From: Candidatus Eisenbacteria bacterium
GTDB taxonomy: Bacteria > Eisenbacteria > RBG-16-71-46
Length of the DNA: 64,000 nucleotides
NCBI GenBank assembly: GCA_020847735.1
Contig: JADLBL010000020.1
Location: 319,632 to 383,631 of the forward strand
Direction of reading: 5' to 3'
In this document: piece by piece, positions 9,327-16,268 of the stretch
Layout: the number at the start of each line of letters is the position of its first letter
How positions within the stretch are numbered: position 1 is the first letter of the stretch
Translations under genes and position numbers: made by a program
The notes under the pieces: generated by a model
What the model saw: the letters and a program-made list of their open reading frames with translations, nothing else
Databases searched by the model: none
Told to the model about the DNA's origin: nothing

Positions 9327-12124
9327 CGCAGCACCACCAGTCGGGCGTGCGCGGTCCTGCCGGCGCGGACGAAGTAGAGGCCGGGGGGGAGCGCGCCGGT
9401 CAGCGCACGGGGGAACTCGGCTCTTCCGCCGGAGGCGGCCGCGATCGTGGTCGCGACCCGGCGGCCGCTCGCGTCGAACAGCTCCACGCGGGCGGCCGGA
9501 GCGATCGCGGCGCCGCTCAGCAGCAGTCCGGTTCCGGCGCGCAGCGGATTGGGCCCGAGCGCGAGGGAAGCCGCCGGAGCGGGCGCCGGCGGAGGGACCC
9601 CGAGGACCGCGTTGCCGTCGAGCCGGCGCCGGCGGGACATCTGCTGGAACCCGGAGGCGCCGTAGTTCGTGTACAGGACGCTCACCCCGCCGTTCGTCAC
9701 CGCCAGCACGCTCGTTCTCGAGGCGTTGCCGGCGGCGGGATCGGAGATGTCGGTCGAGCGGAAGTCCCAGCCGCGGCCCCGCGCGAAGCGCCGGTAGCGG
9801 ACCTGCATGCCACCCGGCGTGTCGCGCTCGAACGCCAGGTGCAGGTTGCCGAAGACGTCGAGGGTGAGCGAGGGATTCTGGAGCGTGCTGCTGGAGCTCT
9901 CGAGCACGGTATCGCGCGGCGCGAACGACCCGGTCGCCGGGCGGGACATGTAGTGAAGCTCGCTGGCGCCTGGCGCGCTCTGCTGCCAGACCACGTGCGC
10001 CGTGCCGGCCGAGTCGGCCACGACATCCACCGACGCCTGCTGTTGCACGACGTTCGAGGTGTAGCGCAGTTTCGGACCCAGCCCGGAGTCCGGGGCGTAG
10101 CGCGCGAACATCACCGCGTACTGGCCGGTACGCCGATCCGGCCACAGCAACCATGCCCGCCCATCCGGCGAGGCGGAGAGCACCGGGGCGGAGGGGTCGT
10201 CGAGCGAGTCGGTCACCGCGAGCGCCGTTCCGAAGGGCATGGCCCAGTGGAACGTCAGGAAGCGGAGCGTGGCCTGCGACGAGCCCTGCTCGAGCCAGGC
10301 GGCGAAGATCCTGCCACGCGCATCGGCGGCGAGCGCCGGAGCCGTGCATGCGGCGGGCGCGCTGGTCAGCGCGGTTTCGCCCAGCCAGGTGCCGGCGATG
10401 CGGGCGCGGTACCAGATCTGATACGTGCCGCTCCGGCGATCCGACCAGGCCACGGCGAGATCCCCGCCGGGAAGCGCGGCCAGCGTCGGCTGGATGGCCG
10501 CGACGGGGCTGGACGAAAGCTGCTCCGCCGGCTCCCAGTCGCCGTCGAACGAGCGGGTGTGCAACAGGATCTGGGGCCTGCCCGAACGCGAGTCCGAGAA
10601 CACTTCGTACTCACGACCCTGAGGAGTCACGAACGCATGCCGGCTGCGGCCCGGGTCGGGCAGCGGGCTGAAGGCGGGGTCCGAAGCGGTCGAGATCGGT
10701 TCCCAGCCGGGGGCGCGCACGTGGAAGTTGGCGGTCGTGCCGCCCGTGGCGGGCTGGATTCCGTCGAGCACCAGGTTCGTCACCGCGCCCGAGACGCTTC
10801 GCAGCGACGGGCTCGTGTCATCGTCGAGCCGGGTGACGCCGAGCGCCCCGGGGAGAGGGTCGTTGCCATCGCCACGGTTCAGGCCGTCCCCGAGGTCGTC
10901 GTCGCCGTCGCCCTCGAGCAGCCGGAGTCCGGGAGTCGGACCGGAGTTCACCCGGTTGGCGGCGAGCCGGGCGCCGATCGCGGCCTCGTCCACCTGGTAG
11001 ATCACCAGGCCGCGGCCGGGCAGGTTGCGATCGAAACCCGACCGCTCGCGGCTCTCGACCAGGAAATGCTCCGAGCTCGCCTCGCCCTGAAACGAGTACT
11101 CGAGGATCTGACCGCCGTCCGCCACGGGCACGAGCGTCGCGACCGAATCGCGCACCGGGCGCGCGGCAGCGGACCAGCCGAGGTAGAGGGAGGGCCACGC
11201 GCCCGGGTGCACCGGATACTCGGGCGAGCGACCGTCGCCGCCATACGCGCCCGTGGACATCAGGGACCAGTTTCCCGGGCCGACATTGACGGCGCCGCCG
11301 AGCGCCGCGGTGTCGTAGAGATCCGGCAGCCCGAGGGCATGCCCGAACTCGTGGCAGAAGACCCCGATCTCGCTCAGGGCTCCCGGCTTGAATCCCGAGA
11401 TCTCCGGCAGCACCGCGAAACGGTCCACGCGCACCTTCTGGGAAGTGGAGCCATTCAGCAGGTCCGCCGTCTCGATCACCCCGCCGAAACTCCAGCCCGA
11501 GCCGAGGCGGGCGGTGTTGGAGTAGAAGTTGCGCCGGCTTCCCGTCAGTTCCGCCCCGAGCCCGGCGTGCACGATCCACAGCATGTCCACGAAGCCGTCC
11601 CCGTCCCGATCGTAGCGATTCCAGTCCACCAGCGAGTCGGCGGCGAAGAGCGCGTCGCGAATCAGCCCCCAGTTGTTGTTGGGCGTCGAAAGCGGGTTCA
11701 GACCGTAGGAATCGTTCGTGTAGTAGTTCTCGGGATGGGGCAGTTGAACCGCCCCGACCACCTCGCCCCGGAAGCGCAGGTGCCCGCGCGAGGCCCACTC
11801 GAAGTAGTCGGGCACGGAGCCGGTCGCGGTCGCGTGGGTGGTGTCGAACAACGCCGACCGCAGTTCCCCGGGACCGTGGCGAAGGGTGCTGTCGGTGAAG
11901 CTCACCATGATGACCGGCACCAGCCAGTCGCTCAGGTTGGCGCTCGTGCCGAGGGCGGGGCGCGCCGGCAGGTCGAAGATCCCCGCCGCGGCGGCCTGGT
12001 GCACGACCGCTGGCAACACGCCGCCGAGCGGGGGCGGCATCGTGAGGGCGGAGCGTGGCGAGCCCAGCAACACGGCGCCAGCCGCCAGAAGGGGGAATGC
12101 GAAGCGAACGCAGGGTCGAGGCAC
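9323..12124 (-). CDS. Secreted M6-family metalloprotease with C-terminal sorting domain
   Basis: About 933 residues. After a signal peptide, residues ~60-420 form an immune-inhibitor-A-like M6 protease domain with the zinc motif HEFGHALGLPD (HEFGH near 258-262). A middle section resembles repeated propeller blades (segments such as AVAWSDRRSG and AWLLWPDRRTG). The last ~85 residues, starting at GPNPL and ending in a short basic tail, look like the FlgD/T9SS-type sorting domain common on secreted proteins of FCB bacteria. The GTG at 12124 gives a compact signal peptide. A TTG at 12172 is too close to its GGAGG and lies in the probable promoter area. The stop overlaps the M23 start. Confidence 0.85.
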   Translation of the reverse strand: MPRPCVRFAFPLLAAGAVLLGSPRSALTMPPPLGGVLPAVVHQAAAAGIFDLPARPALGTSANLSDWLVPVIMVSFTDSTLRHGPGELRSALFDTTHATATGSVPDYFEWASRGHLRFRGEVVGAVQLPHPENYYTNDSYGLNPLSTPNNNWGLIRDALFAADSLVDWNRYDRDGDGFVDMLWIVHAGLGAELTGSRRNFYSNTARLGSGWSFGGVIETADLLNGSTSQKVRVDRFAVLPEISGFKPGALSEIGVFCHEFGHALGLPDLYDTAALGGAVNVGPGNWSLMSTGAYGGDGRSPEYPVHPGAWPSLYLGWSAAARPVRDSVATLVPVADGGQILEYSFQGEASSEHFLVESRERSGFDRNLPGRGLVIYQVDEAAIGARLAANRVNSGPTPGLRLLEGDGDDDLGDGLNRGDGNDPLPGALGVTRLDDDTSPSLRSVSGAVTNLVLDGIQPATGGTTANFHVRAPGWEPISTASDPAFSPLPDPGRSRHAFVTPQGREYEVFSDSRSGRPQILLHTRSFDGDWEPAEQLSSSPVAAIQPTLAALPGGDLAVAWSDRRSGTYQIWYRARIAGTWLGETALTSAPAACTAPALAADARGRIFAAWLEQGSSQATLRFLTFHWAMPFGTALAVTDSLDDPSAPVLSASPDGRAWLLWPDRRTGQYAVMFARYAPDSGLGPKLRYTSNVVQQQASVDVVADSAGTAHVVWQQSAPGASELHYMSRPATGSFAPRDTVLESSSSTLQNPSLTLDVFGNLHLAFERDTPGGMQVRYRRFARGRGWDFRSTDISDPAAGNASRTSVLAVTNGGVSVLYTNYGASGFQQMSRRRRLDGNAVLGVPPPAPAPAASLALGPNPLRAGTGLLLSGAAIAPAARVELFDASGRRVATTIAAASGGRAEFPRALTGALPPGLYFVRAGRTAHARLVVLR

Positions 12125-12237
12125 GATCTCTCGAGTCGAAGGGTCGGGTGGGATCGGCCCGGTCAGACCCAATTGCCTCCAGTTACGGCTCCCGCGTCAA
12201 GGGACAATTTCCGGACGCGGCCCTCTCCAGCGGCATG

Positions 12238-12246
12238 TGCTAGCGT
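12238..12246 (+). promoter_or_regulatory. Extended -10 promoter giving a near-leaderless mRNA
   Basis: TGC-TAGCGT at 12238-12246 is an extended -10 element; no good -35 box is 16-18 bases upstream. The expected start (about 12252-12254) coincides with the GTG start codon at 12254, so the mRNA would have little or no leader. Confidence 0.5.
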
Positions 12247-12253
12247 GCGGGCA

Positions 12254-13534
12254 GTGCCTTCCTTCCACCTCTCCGGCCAGGCCGTGCGTCGCATCGGCGT
12301 GCCCGCCTTCGCGGCTGCCGCCGTGCTTCTCGTGGCCACCGGCGCCCTCGCCTCGGGCGAGCTTCAGCCCCTGCGTTCGCTGCAGCCCCCGCTGTTCACC
12401 GCGGACGTCGCGGTGGCGCTCGACTCCACCGCACACCCGACGGTGGAAGTCACGTTCACGCTGCCCTATGCGGAGATCAGCTGGAACAAGCTCCAACGGG
12501 GCTACGCGGGCGGAGCCGGCTTCTCGATCGTCTTCGAGCCGTCGGGCGGTCGGCGGCTCTTTGGCGACTCCTGGGAGAAGCGCCTGCTCGTCGAGAGCTA
12601 TGGCGCCACCCGAAACCAGCGCAACCAGCTGGTGGTCCGCCGCTCGTTCGACCTTCCGCCGGGGCGCTACCGGATCAGGGCCCGCGTCCGCGACGTCAGC
12701 TCGTGGGTGGAGTCCGAAGCCGACGACCAGCTCGATCTCGCCGATCTGGCGAATGTGCCGGTCGGCTTCTCGGACCTCCAGCTTGGGACCAGCGACTCGA
12801 GCGGGAAGTTCACCCCGGTCGCGACCCGCAGGTTCGGCGACGGCGCCATCGGGTTGACCGCGCGCGCGGTCGCCCTCGACCGGCGCGCGGGCGAGTGGCC
12901 GCGCCTGGCGAAGCTCCACTGGCGGATCAGCGAGGCGGGGGGCGAGGTCGTCCAGGAAGGGGACACCACCCTGACGCTGCGGCAGGAGGTGCAGCCCGTC
13001 GAACTGCGGCCGCGAAACCCCGGACTGTTCATCGGCGACTACCTCCTCGAAGTCGAACGGGTCGAGGGCAAGTCGCGCTGGCGCACGTCGCGCACGTTCG
13101 AGGTCGAGGAAAGCGGCCCGCCGAGGGGAAAAGAGTACGCGCTCATGCTCGAGGCGCTTTCCTACATCGCGCAGCCCAAAGAGATCGACGCCATGCGGAA
13201 CCTGCCCGAGGACCAGCAGGCCGAGGCCTGGGAGCGCTTCTGGGCGCGTCGCGACCCCACGCCCGAGACCCCGGTCAACGAGAACCTGATCGAGTTCTAT
13301 CGCCGGCTCCGCCACGCCAATCGGCAGTTCCAGGGCATCGGACCGGGCTGGCGCTCGGACATGGGCCGCATCTACATCCGCTACGGACCTCCCGACCAGG
13401 TCGAGTCGCAGCCGGGCAGCGCGACATCGCCGACGATCGAAATCTGGTACTACCACCAGCCCTACCATCGCTTCGTGTTCGCCGACCGGGAAGGCTTCGG
13501 CCGCTACACGCTGCTCAATCCCGAGGCGGAGTGA
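12254..13534 (+). CDS. GWxTD domain-containing secreted protein
   Basis: A 426-residue protein with a signal peptide (hydrophobic stretch at ~15-30). Two beta-rich regions follow. The C-terminal ~130 residues match the GWxTD domain: a helical segment (EALSYIAQPKE...), then GPGWRSDMGRIYIRYGPPD, the hallmark of the family, here with RSD where TD is usual. Its function is unknown; the family occurs in Acidobacteria, Gemmatimonadota and related phyla and is usually exported. The GTG at 12254 is chosen because the -10 box at 12241-12246 rules out earlier starts. It overlaps the NlpC/P60 gene by four bases (GTGA), so the two are a coupled pair. Confidence 0.82.
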   Translation: MPSFHLSGQAVRRIGVPAFAAAAVLLVATGALASGELQPLRSLQPPLFTADVAVALDSTAHPTVEVTFTLPYAEISWNKLQRGYAGGAGFSIVFEPSGGRRLFGDSWEKRLLVESYGATRNQRNQLVVRRSFDLPPGRYRIRARVRDVSSWVESEADDQLDLADLANVPVGFSDLQLGTSDSSGKFTPVATRRFGDGAIGLTARAVALDRRAGEWPRLAKLHWRISEAGGEVVQEGDTTLTLRQEVQPVELRPRNPGLFIGDYLLEVERVEGKSRWRTSRTFEVEESGPPRGKEYALMLEALSYIAQPKEIDAMRNLPEDQQAEAWERFWARRDPTPETPVNENLIEFYRRLRHANRQFQGIGPGWRSDMGRIYIRYGPPDQVESQPGSATSPTIEIWYYHQPYHRFVFADREGFGRYTLLNPEAE

Positions 13535-14484
13535 GTTATTCCTTCGCCGTCGTCAGTCTGCCGGCGCTCGACCTGCGCAGCCGGCCCGCCCACACGGCGG
13601 AACTGGGGTCGCAGCTCCTGCTCGGGGAGATCGTGCGGCTGGGCGTGGCCCGGAAGGGCTGGCGACACGTCACCAATCTCGCGGACGGCTACCGCGGCTG
13701 GGTTCGCGAGTGGGGGCTCGTTCCCGCCAGCGACCGCCGGGTTCGAGCCTGGCGGCGCAAGGCCCGGGCGTCGGTGGTTGCGCCGCTGGCGATGCTGAGC
13801 GCAGGCCCTCGCGGCGGGGTCGGTGCCGGCCCGGTCTTCTTCGGCTCGCGCGCGATTCCCGGCCGCCGGAGCCGGGGCCGGATCGAGTTGGAGCTGCCCG
13901 ACGCCCGCCGCGGGTGGGTGGATCGCTCGGCGGTCGCCCTTCCCGGTGACGCGCGGCCAGCGCTCGCGCAGCGGATCACCAGCCTGCTCGGATCGCCTTA
14001 CCTCTGGGGCGGGCGGACCCCAGCAGGCTACGACTGCTCGGCATTCGTCCAGCAGGCGCTGCTCGAACAGGACGTGCGGCTGCCGAGGGACGCCGCGCAA
14101 CAGCTTTCCGCGTGCCGGCGGCTGGACCGCGGGGAGGAACCGGTCCCGGGCGACCTGGCCTTCTTCGCCGGCCGCTCGGGCCGGATCGAGCATGTCGGGA
14201 TATTGTTTGCCCCAACGCTCTTCGTTCATTCTCGAGGCCGGGTCCAGTTTGCCTCGTTGTCCCCGGACAACCCTCTGTACGACAAAGAGTTGAGTGTTCA
14301 GCTGGCCGCCTGGGGACGCCCCCAACTCGGCGCCGGAAACTGCAGGCCGGACGCACCTGGCGCTTTTCCGCCCTTGACAGCCCGGGGGGGCGTTCATAAC
14401 GTGCCGCGCGGGCGAGTGCCAGGATCCTTCCGCCAAGAAGGGTTCGGTCGGGTTTTTCCTTCGCGGCTCCATCACAGGGAATGA
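13531..14484 (+). CDS. SH3-domain NlpC/P60 cysteine peptidase
   Basis: A 317-residue protein. Residues 1-135 hold two SH3-like segments (LDLRSRPA..., then RGWVDRS), which target cell-wall peptides. The NlpC/P60 domain follows with catalytic Cys in YDCSAF (C169), His in IEHVGIL (H221) and a third polar residue near H233. It should cleave gamma-D-Glu-diaminopimelate bonds. No signal peptide is apparent from the GTG at 13531. The final ~45 residues after PQLGAGN do not belong to the domain. They are read through the promoter and leader of the next gene, so they may be a late extension of the frame. Confidence 0.82.
   Translation: MSYSFAVVSLPALDLRSRPAHTAELGSQLLLGEIVRLGVARKGWRHVTNLADGYRGWVREWGLVPASDRRVRAWRRKARASVVAPLAMLSAGPRGGVGAGPVFFGSRAIPGRRSRGRIELELPDARRGWVDRSAVALPGDARPALAQRITSLLGSPYLWGGRTPAGYDCSAFVQQALLEQDVRLPRDAAQQLSACRRLDRGEEPVPGDLAFFAGRSGRIEHVGILFAPTLFVHSRGRVQFASLSPDNPLYDKELSVQLAAWGRPQLGAGNCRPDAPGAFPPLTARGGVHNVPRGRVPGSFRQEGFGRVFPSRLHHRE
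14374..14402 (+). promoter_or_regulatory. Strong sigma-70-type promoter for the barrel protein at 14652
   Basis: TTGACA (14374-14379), 17 bases, TAACGT (14397-14402); predicted start near 14409. It lies inside the end of the NlpC/P60 reading frame. Confidence 0.65.
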
Positions 14485-14651
14485 GATGGGGCTTTTGGCA
14501 TGTAAACGGGTTTCAGTGTCGGAGGACGACAGCGAAAGGAGGTGGGGCACGGACCAACTCTCGAGTTGGCCAGCTGGCCAGCCCCTCGGCTAGGTGGTGC
14601 CAAAGTGGCTTCGTAGCTCTTACCTCGAATCGCGCAAGGAGGCTTCAACTC
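14409..14651 (+). promoter_or_regulatory. Long structured 5' leader of the barrel-protein mRNA
   Basis: About 240 bases without a convincing gene. GGCAC (14546-14550) pairs with GTGCC (14597-14601) and encloses a perfect CCAACT/AGTTGG hairpin (14554-14569), a GGCCAGCTGGCC palindrome and a small CCT/AGG hairpin, giving a multi-branched fold. An unused perfect ribosome-binding sequence AAAGGAGGT lies just before this fold (14536-14543). The one that serves the gene is AAGGAGG at 14636-14642. No known riboswitch class was recognised. Confidence 0.4.
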
Positions 14652-15893
14652 ATGATGCACCAGATCAAGCGCTTCATCGTCGTGGCGGCGGTCGCCAGCA
14701 TGGTGCCGGCAATCGCGTTCGCCTCGACGGGTCGTATCTCGGGTCTCGGCATCCCCGGCGACTACGTCAAGGACTACACCGGGATGTTCACGTACCTGTC
14801 TTCGGTCAACTCGACGGGCAACCTCGTGTATGCCGAGACCGGAACGATGTTCGGCGTCTCGACGGCGGATGACCGCGCGATGGGCGCGGTGCTGCCGAAC
14901 CTGTTCGACGGCAAGGCCGGCGTGTGGGCCATTCACACCCGCATGTTCAACCCGGCCCTCGGCCAGTCCTGGTGGGGCGCCCCGATCAACGGTGGGTTCA
15001 ATTCGTTCGACCCGAACGACGACGCCAACGGTTCCGAGTCGTTCGACCTCATGTGGGGACACCGCATGGGTTCGGCGAACCTCGGCCTGCGCCTGAGCCG
15101 CCAGTTCTTCTCGTTTGACAACGGCACGGACACGCAGGAAGGCTCCGACTCCGATGGCCGCAACATCATGGGCTTCGGCGCCGGCGTCGGCTTCGACATG
15201 AACGAGAACACCTCGGTCGAGGTCTCGGCCCAGTACCAGTCGCGTGGTTTCAAGCAGGGTGACCAGCCCACCGACCTGCAGGACGACGGCGGCGGTGCGT
15301 ACCTCATCGCGGCGCGCGCGTGGATGAAGCAGGGCGCGAGCACGACGATCGTCCCGGTCGTGAAGGTCTGGTCGATCGACCAGTCCACGAAGAACTCGAC
15401 CACCACGTTCGACGACAAGCTCAGCGGCTGGCAGGCGGGTCTGGCGGGCAACTGGAACGTCGGCCGTGACGACCTGTTCGTGCTCGGGGCGCAGCTGGTC
15501 GGCAACAAGAGAGACCAGGGCACGGACGAGTTCACCGAGACGCTCCTCCCGAACCTGTTCATCGCCCTCGAGACGCACCTGAACCCGTGGCTGGCGTTCC
15601 GCTGCGGCGCCCAGCAGTCGGTGTTCGGCAGCTACAAGAACGAGCAGCCGGGCCTGACGCAGACGACCAAGGTCTCGGATTTCAGCTTCATGATGGGCAC
15701 CACGGTCAAGATGGGCAACGTGCAGTTCGACGCGGTCCTCGATCCGGCGTTCTTCAACAACCCGTTCGCGCAGCTGCTGGGCAACTCGAGCGCGGTGTTC
15801 GAAGGCACGGGCTACGGCATGGACACGCGCGCGACCGGCGGCCCGGGCTTCGGCTCGGCGTTCCCGCAGGTCAGCCTGACCTACACCTGGTAA
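14652..15893 (+). CDS. Putative abundant outer-membrane beta-barrel protein
   Basis: A 413-residue protein with a clear signal peptide ending around AIAFA. The mature N terminus has GLGIPGDYVKDY, a pattern seen in uncharacterised surface proteins of FCB-type bacteria. The rest is alternating polar/hydrophobic beta-strand sequence, and the chain ends in SLTYTW, an aromatic terminus typical of barrels recognised by BamA. A strong promoter, a ribosome-binding site AAGGAGG and a strong terminator directly after it, plus narrow codon use, indicate a highly expressed single-gene transcript. It is probably a porin-like major outer-membrane protein. Substrate is unknown, and the family name could not be fixed from sequence alone. 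Confidence 0.7.
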   Translation: MMHQIKRFIVVAAVASMVPAIAFASTGRISGLGIPGDYVKDYTGMFTYLSSVNSTGNLVYAETGTMFGVSTADDRAMGAVLPNLFDGKAGVWAIHTRMFNPALGQSWWGAPINGGFNSFDPNDDANGSESFDLMWGHRMGSANLGLRLSRQFFSFDNGTDTQEGSDSDGRNIMGFGAGVGFDMNENTSVEVSAQYQSRGFKQGDQPTDLQDDGGGAYLIAARAWMKQGASTTIVPVVKVWSIDQSTKNSTTTFDDKLSGWQAGLAGNWNVGRDDLFVLGAQLVGNKRDQGTDEFTETLLPNLFIALETHLNPWLAFRCGAQQSVFGSYKNEQPGLTQTTKVSDFSFMMGTTVKMGNVQFDAVLDPAFFNNPFAQLLGNSSAVFEGTGYGMDTRATGGPGFGSAFPQVSLTYTW

Positions 15894-15918
15894 GTCGAAG
15901 CACCGCTTCGGCGGCAAG

Positions 15919-15956
15919 TCGGGGGCGTCCCACTCGGGACGCCCCCGAAGTTTTTT
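15919..15956 (+). terminator. Strong intrinsic terminator
   Basis: A perfect 13-bp stem (15919-15931 with 15936-15948, loop ACTC) is followed, after AG, by six T (15951-15956). It ends the transcript of the barrel protein. Confidence 0.9.
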
Positions 15957-16034
15957 CGTGCCGGGGCCTCCGGTTGAACGTCGGGGAGGGTGGCCGCGCC
16001 GGGCCCCTGCGGTCCCGCGCGGGTGGTTCCGACG

Positions 16035-16064
16035 TTGACAGGACACAAGTTCTGGACCTAGCTT
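16035..16064 (+). promoter_or_regulatory. Promoter of the TonB receptor operon
   Basis: TTGACA (16035-16040), 18 bases, TAGCTT (16059-16064); predicted start near 16071. Confidence 0.65.
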
Positions 16065-16070
16065 TCGCGC

Positions 16071-16268
16071 ACGGGTTCTGCTCCGAACGGTTCGCAACGC
16101 CACTGGACGGCGTTCCCCTCGACTCTGCGGGGGGAGCCGGAGGGTCTGAATGATTTCAACGGCGCACTCCCTCATGACCCGATCCCCCTTTGTCTCGTTT
16201 GGCCGCCTCGTCGCGACGGAGTCTGTCGCTGCGGGTGGCATTCGCGTCCCTTGAAAGGAGACCAGCCC
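16071..16268 (+). other. Untranslated leader of the TonB receptor mRNA
   Basis: About 198 bases with no supported gene. AACGCC and GGCGTT near 16098-16116 can form a small hairpin. The ribosome-binding site AAAGGAG lies eight bases before the ATG at 16269. No riboswitch class was recognised. Confidence 0.4.
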
